From positions 230,519-294,518 of the forward strand of contig NZ_MRST01000027.1 in assembly GCF_001902145.1 (NCBI RefSeq): a DNA stretch of 64,000 nt, given 5' to 3'. Below are positions 1 through 8,134 of the stretch, in pieces. Under the pieces are notes generated by a model. The model did no database searches. It was not told the origin of the DNA and was given only the letters and a program-made list of their open reading frames with translations. Made by a program: the position numbers and the translations under genes. The stretch comes from Pseudomonas fluorescens (GTDB lineage: Bacteria; Pseudomonadota; Gammaproteobacteria; Pseudomonadales; Pseudomonadaceae). Numbering within the stretch: the stretch's first letter is position 1; each line of letters opens with the position of its first letter.

Positions 1-330
1 GCTGCCCGTCGCTATGCACTGACAGCCGAGCGGTTCGGCGGCCAACGCGCACGGGAGATCGGCTTGCTGGCGGAAAGTTATCCGGCCGAGAGCCTGGATC
101 AACAGGTGGACCAGTGGGTCACCAACCTGCTGCAAAACAGCCCGGCGGCCATGCGTGCCAGTAAGGATTTGCTGCGCGAAGTGGGCAACGGGGCCCTCAC
201 CCCCGCATTGCGACGCTATTGCGAAAACGCTATTGCGCGCATTCGGGTGAGCGCCGAGGGCCAGGAAGGTTTGCGCGCGTTTCTGCAAAAACGTGCGCCA
301 AGTTGGCAAACCCAGGAGCCGCGTTCATGA
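1..330 (+). CDS. liuC: Methylglutaconyl-CoA hydratase (enoyl-CoA hydratase family), C-terminal part
   Basis: The window opens inside this gene; only the last 109 codons are present. The peptide has the AARRYALTAERF segment and the 'SPAAMRASKDLL' stretch typical of the C-terminal half of crotonase-fold hydratases. In the leucine/isovalerate pathway LiuC hydrates 3-methylglutaconyl-CoA to HMG-CoA. The assignment to LiuC rather than another crotonase rests mainly on the next gene, liuD, which overlaps it by four bases (ATGA) and so is translationally coupled. The catalytic N-terminal half lies outside the window. Confidence 0.85.
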   Translation, partial: AARRYALTAERFGGQRAREIGLLAESYPAESLDQQVDQWVTNLLQNSPAAMRASKDLLREVGNGALTPALRRYCENAIARIRVSAEGQEGLRAFLQKRAPSWQTQEPRS

Positions 331-2252
331 GCACACTCACCACCGTTCTGGTGGCCAACCGTGGCGAAATCGCCTGCCGGGTCATGCGCACCGCCAAGGC
401 CATGGGATTGACCACCGTGGCTGTGCACAGCGCCATCGACCGCGATGCCCGCCATAGCCGTGAAGCCGATATCCGCGTCGACCTGGGCGGCAGCAAAGCC
501 ACCGACAGTTACCTGCAAATCGACAAGCTGATCGCCGCCGCCCACGCCAGCGGCGCCCAGGCGATTCACCCCGGTTACGGCTTCCTCTCGGAAAACGCCG
601 GCTTCGCCCGGGCCATCGAGGCGGCAGGCTTGATCTTCCTCGGCCCGCCCGCCTCGGCCATCGACGCCATGGGCAGCAAATCCGCGGCCAAGGCTCTGAT
701 GGAAACGGCTGGCGTACCTCTGGTGCCGGGTTATCACGGCGAGGCCCAGGACCTGGAGACCTTCCGCGCCGCCTGTGAGCGTATCGGCTACCCGGTGCTG
801 CTCAAGGCCACGGCGGGTGGCGGTGGCAAAGGCATGAAAGTGGTCGAGGACGTCAGCCAATTGGCCGAAGCCCTGGCTTCCGCCCAGCGTGAGGCGCTGT
901 CGTCCTTCGGCAACGGGCAGATGCTGGTGGAGAAATACCTGCTCAAGCCGCGGCATGTCGAGATCCAGGTGTTTGCCGACCAGCAGGGTCATTGTTTGTA
1001 CCTCAATGAGCGCGACTGCTCGATCCAGCGGCGCCATCAGAAAGTCGTGGAAGAAGCCCCGGCGCCAGGCCTGAGTGTTGAACAGCGTCGGGCCATGGGC
1101 GAAGCGGCGGTGCGCGCCGCCCAGGCCATCGGTTATGTCGGCGCGGGTACGGTGGAATTTTTGCTGGACGCCCGTGGCGAGTTTTTCTTTATGGAGATGA
1201 ATACGCGCCTGCAAGTGGAGCATCCGGTGACCGAAGCGATTACCGGCCTCGACCTGGTGGCCTGGCAGATTCGGGTTGCCCAGGGCGAGGCGCTGCCGAT
1301 CACGCAAGAACAGGTCGCGTTGAACGGTCATGCGATTGAAGTGCGGCTATATGCCGAGGACCCGGCCAATGACTTCCTGCCGGCCACTGGGCACCTGGCG
1401 CTGTATCGCGAGTCCAACCCCGGCCCTGGGCGCCGGGTGGACAGCGGCGTCGAGCAAGGGGACAGCGTGTCGCCCTTCTACGACCCGATGCTCGGCAAGT
1501 TGATTGCCTGGGGCGAAGACCGCGAACAGGCGCGCCTGCGCTTATTGAGCATGCTTGATGAGTTTGCGGTCGGTGGGCTCAAGACGAACCTGGGCTTTTT
1601 GCGGCGCATCATCGGGCACCCTGCGTTCGCGGCGGCCGAGTTGGACACTGGCTTTATCCCGCGCTATCAGGATGAGCTGTTGCCAACGCCAGGGGCCTTG
1701 AGCGATGAGTTCTGGCAAGCGGCGGGCTCGGCGTTCATGCAGAGCTTGCCGGTGGGTGACGGGCCTTGGGCCAATCGCCAGGGCTTTCGCGCGGGCCTGC
1801 CTGCCGAGATGTCGCTGCACCTGAGTTGCAATGGGCAGGACCGGCTGGTGACGCTGGCGGGGCACACAGCGCAGTTATGCGATGAACAGTTGCTGACTGA
1901 ACATCAGGGCGTGCGCCGTGCTCATCTGGCAGTGCGCAATGAAGGCAGCCTGTTCCTGCGTTGGGAAGGCGAGATGCATGCCGTCAGCCTGTTCGATCCG
2001 ATTGCGGCGGTCGAGGCCAATCAATCTCATCAGGGCGGCCTCACCGCCCCCATGAACGGCAGCATCGTGCGGGTGCTCGCAGAGGTGGGCCAAACCGTTG
2101 AAGCCGGGGCTCAACTGGTGGTGCTCGAAGCCATGAAGATGGAACACAGTATCCGTGCGCCCCACGCCGGGGTGGTCAAGGCGCTGTTCTGCCAGGAAGG
2201 TGAAATGGTGGCCGAAGGCAGCGCGCTGGTGGAGCTTGAAGCGGCCGGCTAG
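327..2252 (+). CDS. liuD: Methylcrotonyl-CoA carboxylase, biotin-carrying alpha subunit
   Basis: Encodes 641 residues if started at the ATG that overlaps the liuC stop; a longer in-frame reading exists but would run back through liuC. Order of domains: biotin carboxylase (VLVANRGEIACRV at the N terminus, glycine-rich ATP-grasp loop AGGGGKGM, MEMNTRLQVEHPVTE), then a C-terminal biotinyl domain with EAMKMEH, the biotin-accepting lysine being about residue 604. It carboxylates 3-methylcrotonyl-CoA with the LiuB beta subunit. Its stop codon overlaps the convergent S24 regulator by four bases, so liuE (HMG-CoA lyase), which follows liuD in some pseudomonads, is not here. Confidence 0.95.
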   Translation: MSTLTTVLVANRGEIACRVMRTAKAMGLTTVAVHSAIDRDARHSREADIRVDLGGSKATDSYLQIDKLIAAAHASGAQAIHPGYGFLSENAGFARAIEAAGLIFLGPPASAIDAMGSKSAAKALMETAGVPLVPGYHGEAQDLETFRAACERIGYPVLLKATAGGGGKGMKVVEDVSQLAEALASAQREALSSFGNGQMLVEKYLLKPRHVEIQVFADQQGHCLYLNERDCSIQRRHQKVVEEAPAPGLSVEQRRAMGEAAVRAAQAIGYVGAGTVEFLLDARGEFFFMEMNTRLQVEHPVTEAITGLDLVAWQIRVAQGEALPITQEQVALNGHAIEVRLYAEDPANDFLPATGHLALYRESNPGPGRRVDSGVEQGDSVSPFYDPMLGKLIAWGEDREQARLRLLSMLDEFAVGGLKTNLGFLRRIIGHPAFAAAELDTGFIPRYQDELLPTPGALSDEFWQAAGSAFMQSLPVGDGPWANRQGFRAGLPAEMSLHLSCNGQDRLVTLAGHTAQLCDEQLLTEHQGVRRAHLAVRNEGSLFLRWEGEMHAVSLFDPIAAVEANQSHQGGLTAPMNGSIVRVLAEVGQTVEAGAQLVVLEAMKMEHSIRAPHAGVVKALFCQEGEMVAEGSALVELEAAG

Positions 2253-2884
2253 AACTTCGCCGTGGCTTGCACCACCACACCCAGGAGGCGGCAGCCGTCG
2301 GTGAGCAGCACCTTGGGGTAAGTGGGGTTGAGCGGCACCAGGTAGTGCTGGCCGCTTTCTTCCTGCAATTGGCGAAAGGTCGCCTGGGGATTACCGGCCC
2401 ATTGGGCCACCACCAGTCTGCCGGGCTCGGGCGCGATGGCCGGGTCAACCAGGATCATCATGCCAGCCGCAATGCTCATGCCCGTGGGGGCGGTCATGGC
2501 GTCTCCCGTCACCGGCAGCCAGAATGCCTCGCCTTGAGCGTGGTAATCGGTCAGTTCGTAGCGCTCGGCTCTATACGGCGCACGCTCCTCACGCAGCTCG
2601 CAGGCCTGCTTCCAGTCGCTGACCGGGTAGCGGAAATACGGGTTGTAGTGCGGTTCCAGTTCTGGCGCTTGCGCAGCCCGCTCACGAATTTCCAGCGCCA
2701 CCTCCAAGTACCCCAACCCCAGTTCGGCCAGCACGCGGTTCATGTCCGCCAGGCTCGGCACGCGGCGTTTGTTGAGCCAATGGCCGACGCCGCCCTGGGA
2801 CATGCCCAGGCGCTGCGCCAGTTCATCCTGCGTGACCTTGCGGTCTTTCATGTTGGCTTTGACCAACGCTATCCAGTTATCCAT
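2249..2884 (-). CDS. XRE/S24 phage-repressor-like regulator without protease dyad
   Basis: 211 residues. An N-terminal helix-turn-helix of the XRE type spans about residues 8-55 (VTQDELAQRLGMSQGGVGHW), then a linker and a LexA/CI-like S24 domain from about residue 115. Family members cleave themselves with a Ser-Lys pair; the Ser usually sits in GDSM and the Lys in a TFKRL-like strand. Here the first motif reads GDAM (Ala129) and the second TFRQL (Arg171), so neither catalytic residue is visible. It resembles pyocin-type PrtR/CI regulators but lies alone, with no phage genes nearby. It is convergent with liuD and divergent from the DUF6124 gene. The target is unknown. Confidence 0.85.
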   Translation of the reverse strand: MDNWIALVKANMKDRKVTQDELAQRLGMSQGGVGHWLNKRRVPSLADMNRVLAELGLGYLEVALEIRERAAQAPELEPHYNPYFRYPVSDWKQACELREERAPYRAERYELTDYHAQGEAFWLPVTGDAMTAPTGMSIAAGMMILVDPAIAPEPGRLVVAQWAGNPQATFRQLQEESGQHYLVPLNPTYPKVLLTDGCRLLGVVVQATAKF

Positions 2885-3014
2885 GGCGCATCACAATACG
2901 GCGCCCATTTTTGCGGGCAATAAACAGTTTGTAGTAATCCATAAAACGACATGAATACGATACGTACTATCATCAAGCCCAAGGATTTCGACACCCACCG
3001 GAGTACTGCCGCTT

Positions 3015-3356
3015 ATGACGACCCGCACGCACCCAACGCCCGAACTGACTGAAGTAAACGACATGTGCAACAGTGGCGCGGCCCAGCGCGCACTGGACTA
3101 TTACTTGAAAGAAAATCGGTCGACGCCCGATGCGGACGGGGCCATGTTCGCGATCAAACCCGAAGTCAGCCAGGAGGAAGCCCTGGTACACGCCTCGGAC
3201 CTGTTGCGCAGTGCAGCGGCTACCGCCTACGAGTCGGCGTGCAGCCATCAGGGCAACCAGCGCGACCTGGCGTTTTCGGTGGTGTATTTGATCGATATGG
3301 CGAAGGCGATGGTGGAGCGGTCGTTGCAAGCGCCAAGAGCAGCGGCAAACGCATAG
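3015..3356 (+). CDS. DUF6124 family protein
   Basis: 113 residues, cytosolic, without membrane segments or a signal peptide. The pattern AAQRALDYYLKE, then 'MFAIKPEVSQEEALVHASDLL', then a helical C terminus with KAMVERSL resembles the short Pseudomonas proteins grouped as DUF6124, whose function is unknown. Alternative in-frame ATG at the methionine of NDMCNSG (about 3063) is possible. It faces away from the S24 regulator across a 130-base gap, which may hold that regulator's operator. Confidence 0.65.
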   Translation: MTTRTHPTPELTEVNDMCNSGAAQRALDYYLKENRSTPDADGAMFAIKPEVSQEEALVHASDLLRSAAATAYESACSHQGNQRDLAFSVVYLIDMAKAMVERSLQAPRAAANA

Positions 3357-3398
3357 CAGGCATGAAAAAAAATATTTCTATCCCACGGATAAAAACAT

Positions 3399-3426
3399 TT
3401 GACTTGCAAATGATAATGATTATTAT
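3399..3426 (+). promoter_or_regulatory. Sigma70 promoter with Fur box for the PrrF sRNA
   Basis: TTGACT at 3399-3404 and TATTAT at 3421-3426 are 16 bases apart. The spacer and -10 hold a Fur box: bases 3406-3424 match 15 of 19 positions of GATAATGATAATCATTATC. This places the following RNA under iron-Fur repression; the expected start is near 3434. Confidence 0.85.
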
Positions 3427-3433
3427 TGGGCTC

Positions 3434-3548
3434 AGCTGATCGCGAGATCAGTCGATAGACCAAGAGACCTTAGGTCGGACTCTTGGAATATCTCCTCATC
3501 AGGCTAATCACGGTTTTTGACCCGGCTCTTTGGCCGGGTCTTTTTTTT
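3434..3548 (+). ncRNA. prrF: PrrF-type iron-responsive small RNA
   Basis: About 115 nt from the predicted start to the U-tract. It contains the conserved PrrF core (CTCCTCATCAGGCTAATCAC followed by a U-rich stretch, about 3492-3517) that pairs with target mRNAs, a 5' hairpin (CTGATCGCGAGATCAG, 3435-3450), and ends in a strong terminator (GACCCGGC...GCCGGGTC, then eight T, 3519-3548). Known PrrF RNAs are made in low iron and repress mRNAs of iron-rich proteins such as sodB. Only one copy is present here, unlike the tandem prrF1-prrF2 of P. aeruginosa. Recognition is from memory of the family sequence. Confidence 0.9.
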
Positions 3549-3679
3549 GCCAGTTTTCCTGGCGTGGCTTCAGGCTAATGAAGACTGTGTGTTGCTTGAT
3601 GGCGCGCATGGTAGCAAAAGACTATCGCCCAAAGAAAGTCGTCCGAGTGCTCTAGCGCGTATCTCTGCGAATTAGCGCT

Positions 3680-3695
3680 TGAGAATCAATCTCAT
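3680..3695 (+). promoter_or_regulatory. Possible second Fur-like box in an otherwise empty stretch
   Basis: TGAGAATCAATCTCAT has inverted TGAGA/TCTCA arms as in many Fur-regulated promoters. It lies in the 270-base stretch between the sRNA terminator and the M14 gene. No obvious target other than that gene follows, 125 bases downstream. The rest of 3549-3819 shows no credible ORF. Confidence 0.35.
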
Positions 3696-3819
3696 AGACT
3701 CTAAGCTGCGGCGGCGTCACGGATGACGCCCCCTCCCCTGCAACAATTTTTGCATCCAGGTTTTACCGAACGCCTGTGTAAGATAGCCGCCACATCACTC
3801 ATATTCAGGCAACCAGACT

Positions 3820-4971
3820 ATGACCGTGGCCTTGACCTCTATCAAGATCAGCACCGACTTCGACAGCGGCAACATCCAGGTCCTGGATGCCAGCGACGCT
3901 TATCAGTTGTTGCTGGCAATCAAACCCGACACCCGCAGCGATCACTACCAATGGTTCCACTTCAAGGCCGAAGGCATGCACGTGGGGCACACCCATACCT
4001 TTCGCTTGAGCAACGCAGGGCGCTCGTCCTACAAGCATGCCTGGAGCGGCTACAACGCCGTGGCGTCCTATGACCATATCAACTGGTTCCGGGTACCGAC
4101 GCGCTTTGATGGCGAGATCCTGCACATCACCCTCCAGACCCGGCAAAAGCACGTCTGGTTCGCCTACTTCGAACCCTACAGCCGTGAACGCCACGACTGG
4201 CTGATCGAGCAAGCCCTGAAGTACGCCGGGGTCACCCTGCTGGCCACCGGCAAGAGCGCTGAAGGCCGCGATATCCAACTGCTGCGCCGAGGCAAAGGAA
4301 TCGAAGGCCGGCGCAAGGTGTGGATCATCGCCCAGCAGCACCCCGGTGAACACATGGCCGAATGGTTTATGGAGGGCGTGATTGAGCGCCTGCAAAAGGA
4401 CGGCGACGCCGAACTGAAAAAACTGCTGGCCGTCGCCGATCTGTACCTGGTACCGAACATGAACCCGGATGGCGCCTTCCATGGCCACTTGCGCACCAAC
4501 GCCATGGGCCAGGACCTCAACCGCGCCTGGCAAAGCGCCAGCCAAGAACGCAGCCCGGAAGTCCTGTTCGTCCAGCAACAGATGGAAAAGTACGGCGTGG
4601 ATATGTTCCTCGACATCCACGGCGATGAAGAGATCCCCTACGTGTTCACCGCCGGCTGCGAAGGCAACCCCGGCTACACCCCGCGCATCGAAGCCCTGGA
4701 AACACACTTTCGCAGCCATTTGAGCCACCTGACCCGCGACTTCCAGACCACCCACGGCTACACCCGTGACCTCCCCGGCGAAGCCAACATGACCCTGGCC
4801 TGCAACGCGGTGGGAGAAAAGTACGACTGCCTGTCCCTGACCCTGGAAATGCCCTTCAAGGACAACGACGACGCGCCTAACCCGCAAACCGGTTGGTCAG
4901 GCGACCGTTCGAAACAGTTGGGCAAGGACGTATTGAGCAGCATCGCCGATATCGTCGGGCGCTTGCGCTAA
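3820..4971 (+). CDS. M14-family cytosolic carboxypeptidase
   Basis: 383 residues with no signal peptide. An N-terminal beta domain (about 1-125) precedes a zinc carboxypeptidase domain. Zinc ligands: HPGE (His174, Glu177) and DIH (His267); catalytic Glu343 lies in TLEMPFKD. The arginine/asparagine pocket is MNPDGAFHGHLRTN...LNRAW. This architecture fits the M14 CCP/Nna1-like subgroup, which in eukaryotes trims glutamates from tubulin; bacterial substrates are not known. The gene stands alone, followed by a REP-like hairpin. Confidence 0.9.
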   Translation: MTVALTSIKISTDFDSGNIQVLDASDAYQLLLAIKPDTRSDHYQWFHFKAEGMHVGHTHTFRLSNAGRSSYKHAWSGYNAVASYDHINWFRVPTRFDGEILHITLQTRQKHVWFAYFEPYSRERHDWLIEQALKYAGVTLLATGKSAEGRDIQLLRRGKGIEGRRKVWIIAQQHPGEHMAEWFMEGVIERLQKDGDAELKKLLAVADLYLVPNMNPDGAFHGHLRTNAMGQDLNRAWQSASQERSPEVLFVQQQMEKYGVDMFLDIHGDEEIPYVFTAGCEGNPGYTPRIEALETHFRSHLSHLTRDFQTTHGYTRDLPGEANMTLACNAVGEKYDCLSLTLEMPFKDNDDAPNPQTGWSGDRSKQLGKDVLSSIADIVGRLR

Positions 4972-4984
4972 CCCCTGAGGCGAG

Positions 4985-5022
4985 CTCTTGTGGCGAGCGA
5001 GCTTGCTCGCTCGCCACAAGAG
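4985..5022. repeat. Perfect 17-bp inverted repeat, REP-like
   Basis: CTCTTGTGGCGAGCGAG and its reverse complement flank CTTG. It lies between the converging ends of the M14 gene and the cytochrome b561 gene. There is no T-run, so it may serve as a REP-derived hairpin at both transcript ends. Confidence 0.75.
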
Positions 5023-5025
5023 CGG

Positions 5026-5565
5026 TCAGTCCTTGCTGCCGGTCATGCTTTGCAAGACACCGTCGCGGCGGATCAAACCGTGGAACAACGCGGCCGCCAG
5101 ATGCACCAGCACGGTGAGAAACAGCAGATAGGCCAGGTAGCCGTGGGCCTTGCGCAACAGCGCGAACAACGGCGCATTCGCCCCCACCAGCGCGGGCAGT
5201 TGCAGGTTACTGCTCAGCATCACCGGGTCGCCAGCCGCTGAAATCATCGCCCAGCCCAGCAGCGGCAACACCAGCATCAAGGCGTACAACAGCACATGGG
5301 AAGCCTTGGCTGCGAGCCTTTGCCATACCGGCAAATCCGCTGGCAACGGCGGCTGACGCGTGGAAAAACGCACCACCAAACGCACGACCACCAGTGCCAG
5401 AATCGCAATGCCCAGCGGCTTGTGCAGGTGGATCAGCCACTCATGGCGCTCCGACACCGACGCCGCCAAACCCGCGCCGATAAACAGCATGGCGATGATC
5501 ATCAACGCCATCAGCCAGTGCAGCACGCGCGCCAGGGGCGCAAAGAACCGTGGTTGAGCATTCAT
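5026..5565 (-). CDS. Cytochrome b561
   Basis: 179 residues, four predicted transmembrane helices (about 12-35, 45-65, 90-110, 140-160). Histidines in the helices (LHWLMAL, IHLHKPLG, ASHVLLY, VLVHLAAALFH) are the expected ligands of two b hemes. The family carries electrons across the inner membrane, often from quinol. Its start overlaps the catalase-like gene by four bases (ATGA), so the two are coupled and probably form an exported peroxidase with its electron donor. Confidence 0.9.
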   Translation of the reverse strand: MNAQPRFFAPLARVLHWLMALMIIAMLFIGAGLAASVSERHEWLIHLHKPLGIAILALVVVRLVVRFSTRQPPLPADLPVWQRLAAKASHVLLYALMLVLPLLGWAMISAAGDPVMLSSNLQLPALVGANAPLFALLRKAHGYLAYLLFLTVLVHLAAALFHGLIRRDGVLQSMTGSKD

Positions 5566-6644
5566 GGCTTCGACTCCTGAGGGGCGCTGTGCAACGGGCT
5601 GACTTCACCGGCGCGGCGCAGGTACGAACTGGCATACGCGGCCGAACGGGCGGCCAGCAAGGGGTCGTTGGAGGCTTGGATACCACTGGGCAGAATCAAC
5701 GGGTCAAAGTTGATATCGCGGCAATCACCGTCTGCCTGAGGCTGGCTGCTTTGCAGCACCAACGTACCGGCGTTGAGTACCTTGTGCGCGCCGGTCCAGG
5801 GCTTGCTTGCGTCGTCCAGCGGGTCGCCGGGGTTGGCCAGGGTCATGTTCAACTGCCAACGCAACGGCCCGGCGCTCAGGCGTCGCACCAAGTCCTGCTC
5901 GAGGAAGTCACTGCCAGCAGGTGTGGTATCACCCGCCGCGTCCTGGCTCTGGGGCACCACCTCCCAACGCACGGCCTGACGCGTACCATCGGCAGCCACC
6001 AGGTAAAACGCGTTGATGCCGTTATAGGTTTCAGTCGCATAACTGGCCGATGGCTTGGCGGTCTTGACCCAGGCCAGGAATGGCGCTGTCTCCGGGTGTG
6101 CGGCGAAAAACGCCGGCATGCTTGACGGGTTCGGCTTGCCCGTGGCCGGGTCTGGCGCGCCGGCCTTGAGCAACTGGTAAAACGCCTCGGGCGTGCCCAC
6201 CGGGAACACCGGCATGCTGTTCATCCCCGTACGCCATTGCTGGACGTTGGCCTGGCTGAACTGCACGGCGAAACTGCGAATCGGCACACTGCTGTCCGGC
6301 GCGTAGGGGTTACCGCTGGGCAAGGCAAACCGGCCGATGATCGGGGTCTTGGCCTCGCTGAACACCTGGGCGCTGGAATAGGCACGGGCCTCGGTACTGC
6401 TCTGGAAATAACCCGCCACGCATACGCCCTTGGCATGGTTACGGCGAAAGCCCGGATGCACGCCGTTATTGGTTTCCAGGGCATTGACCAAGGTTTTTGG
6501 CCGCAGGCGTTGTGGGTCGAGCGTGCCATTGACGTAGGCAAATGCGCCGGCAACAACCGCAACCACAGCACCGATGCCGGCGAGTCGTGCGATCAGGCTC
6601 GCAGTGCTCAAGGGAGGACGGGGGGGTGATGAGTGATCTACCAT
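5562..6644 (-). CDS. Catalase-related peroxidase (SrpA type), membrane anchored or exported
   Basis: 360 residues. One hydrophobic segment near residues 18-40 (LIARLAGIGAVVAVVAGAFA) anchors or exports it. The catalase fold shows the distal histidine in RRNHAKGVCVAGYF and the proximal heme tyrosine in RSAAYASSYLRR near the C terminus. At about 320 residues for the core it is a small catalase-like peroxidase, not a 480-residue housekeeping catalase. It reads divergently from the ECF sigma gene and carries the same promoter motif, so it is the likely main target of that sigma factor. Confidence 0.9.
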   Translation of the reverse strand: MVDHSSPPRPPLSTASLIARLAGIGAVVAVVAGAFAYVNGTLDPQRLRPKTLVNALETNNGVHPGFRRNHAKGVCVAGYFQSSTEARAYSSAQVFSEAKTPIIGRFALPSGNPYAPDSSVPIRSFAVQFSQANVQQWRTGMNSMPVFPVGTPEAFYQLLKAGAPDPATGKPNPSSMPAFFAAHPETAPFLAWVKTAKPSASYATETYNGINAFYLVAADGTRQAVRWEVVPQSQDAAGDTTPAGSDFLEQDLVRRLSAGPLRWQLNMTLANPGDPLDDASKPWTGAHKVLNAGTLVLQSSQPQADGDCRDINFDPLILPSGIQASNDPLLAARSAAYASSYLRRAGEVSPLHSAPQESKP

Positions 6645-6697
6645 GCAGGAACTCCAGGGCCAGAGGCCTCAGGCTGAAACATAAGGTCGGAGCATTA

Positions 6698-6723
6698 AGA
6701 CGAACGCCGATTGGCTCTATTCC
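6698..6723 (-). promoter_or_regulatory. ECF-type promoter for the catalase-b561 pair
   Basis: Reading the minus strand: GGAATA (6723-6718), 15 bases, CGTCT (6702-6698). This has the form of an ECF sigma promoter and matches the facing one exactly in both elements and spacing. Confidence 0.75.
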
Positions 6724-6751
6724 CAGGCCCTGGATTTATTTTGCGGGACGG

Positions 6752-6777
6752 GGAATAACCTTCAACGCCGAACGTCT
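6752..6777 (+). promoter_or_regulatory. ECF-type promoter for the sigma/anti-sigma operon
   Basis: GGAATA (6752-6757), 15 bases, CGTCT (6773-6777), 35 bases before the sigma start codon. The identity with the divergent promoter suggests that the sigma factor transcribes its own operon. Confidence 0.75.
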
Positions 6778-6811
6778 CTCTAGTCCCAGCGTAGTGACCA
6801 GCCAGACGCCC

Positions 6812-7318
6812 ATGCATGAACTCGACGAACAGTTGCGTGAACTCATCCCCAGGTTGCGGCGTTTTGCCGTGTCCCTGACGCGCAACAGCAGCAGCGCCGA
6901 TGATCTGGTGCAATCGACCCTGGAGCGCGCCATCGTCGCCTGGGCCGATAAACGTATCGAGGGCGACCTGCGCGCCTGGCTGTTTTCGATCCTCTACCGC
7001 CAGTTCCTCGACGCCCACCGCCGCAGCCGCCGCTATGCGCGCATGCTTGAATTCTTTACCGGCCGCGATGACGTGCAACCTTCGGTGGAACGCACGGTGC
7101 TGGCCCAATCCACCCTGCAAGCCTTCGACCAACTGAACACCGAACAGCGCGCCCTGTTGCTGTGGGTGTCCGTCGAGGGCTTGAGCTACAAGGAAGTGGC
7201 CGAGATCCTCAAGGTACCCATTGGCACTGTGATGTCACGCCTGTCCCGCGCACGCCAAGCGTTACGTCAACTCAGCGATGGCGAAATGACCGGCCCTTCC
7301 CTGCGGAGACTCAAATGA
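6812..7318 (+). CDS. ECF RNA polymerase sigma factor
   Basis: 168 residues from the ATG at 6812; a GTG at 6794 is an alternative. Region 2 (LTRNSSSADDLVQSTLERAI...LRAWLFSILYRQFLDAHR) and region 4 (LNTEQRALLLWVSVEGLSYKEVAEILKVPIGTVMSRLSRAR) are complete. It lies directly upstream of, and overlaps by four bases, its membrane anti-sigma gene. The arrangement with an exported catalase and b561 points to an oxidative-stress regulon; the inducing signal cannot be read from the sequence. Confidence 0.9.
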   Translation: MHELDEQLRELIPRLRRFAVSLTRNSSSADDLVQSTLERAIVAWADKRIEGDLRAWLFSILYRQFLDAHRRSRRYARMLEFFTGRDDVQPSVERTVLAQSTLQAFDQLNTEQRALLLWVSVEGLSYKEVAEILKVPIGTVMSRLSRARQALRQLSDGEMTGPSLRRLK

Positions 7319-8052
7319 TCAGCCTGCCCCCCAGCGAACGCGATTTACATGCCTACGTCGATCACCAATTGCTCGACAATGATCGCCGTGTGCTTGAAAC
7401 CTGGCTGGCCAGCCACCCCGAAGTGGCGGCCCAGGTACAGGCCTGGCAACAGGATGCGCAGTTGCTGCGTGCGTCGTTGAGCGGCGCCCTGCAACAGCCG
7501 CACAACCCGGCATTGGACCCGGCGCTGATTCGCCAGCGCATCAAGAAACAGTCCCGTCGGCACCTGGCCACGGCGGCGTTGTTGCTGATCGCCGTGAGCC
7601 TCGGCGGGTTTGGCGGTTGGCACGCCCGTGAAGCCACCCAGCCGCCGCTGTTGCCGATGACCGACGCCATGCAGGCCTACCGCCTGTTTGCCCAGGACGG
7701 CATCATGCCCGCCGACTACAACGCCCAGGACCGCGGCACCATGCAAGCCTGGCTCGACCGCTACTTCAATCAAGCCCATCGTTTGCCGGACCTCAGCCAA
7801 GCCGGTTTCAAGCCGGTCAGCGGGCGCCTGCTCACCACCGACCAAGGCGCGGCGGCCATGGTGCTGTACCAGGATGCCCAAGGCCGGCGCATCAGCTTCT
7901 ACATCCGCCCGCCGGGCCCGAACAACGGTTTCCTGCCTCGCGGCAGCCGCAGTGCCGATGGCTTGCAGGCCGACTACTGGTCGGGCGGCGGCTACAACTA
8001 CGCGATGGTCAGCCCGGTGGATCAGGCCGCCGCGCTGCAGGTGAAATTCTAG
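7315..8052 (+). CDS. Membrane-anchored anti-sigma factor
   Basis: 245 residues. A cytoplasmic N-terminal region (LPPSERDLHAYVDHQL...RRVLETWLASHPE) typical of anti-sigma proteins is followed by one membrane helix at about residues 83-101 and a periplasmic domain of about 140 residues. There are no cysteines in the N-terminal part, so it is not of the zinc-binding ZAS type. The start codon overlaps the sigma stop (ATGA). Its periplasmic part (MVLYQDAQGRRISFYIRPPG) presumably senses the signal. Confidence 0.85.
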   Translation: MISLPPSERDLHAYVDHQLLDNDRRVLETWLASHPEVAAQVQAWQQDAQLLRASLSGALQQPHNPALDPALIRQRIKKQSRRHLATAALLLIAVSLGGFGGWHAREATQPPLLPMTDAMQAYRLFAQDGIMPADYNAQDRGTMQAWLDRYFNQAHRLPDLSQAGFKPVSGRLLTTDQGAAAMVLYQDAQGRRISFYIRPPGPNNGFLPRGSRSADGLQADYWSGGGYNYAMVSPVDQAAALQVKF

Positions 8053-8134
8053 AACCCGGCGCCCAGCATGGAGTTAGCCATTTCAGTTCGCACGCCCTAC
8101 AGTGAACGACCACCGCAATACAGAGTGATTATTC

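Noticed and set aside
216..1331. Long open frame on the minus strand opposite liuD (371 aa)
   Set aside because: It has no family features and its codons mirror those of liuD; a typical GC-rich shadow.
2959..2971. GATA...TATC repeat in the S24/DUF6124 gap as a repressor operator
   Set aside because: Only four-base arms match, too weak to call; the gap is a plausible operator location but the site is not clear.
3805..4887. Minus-strand open frame opposite the M14 gene
   Set aside because: Low-complexity Val/Gly/Gln-rich sequence; shadow of a gene with clear catalytic motifs.
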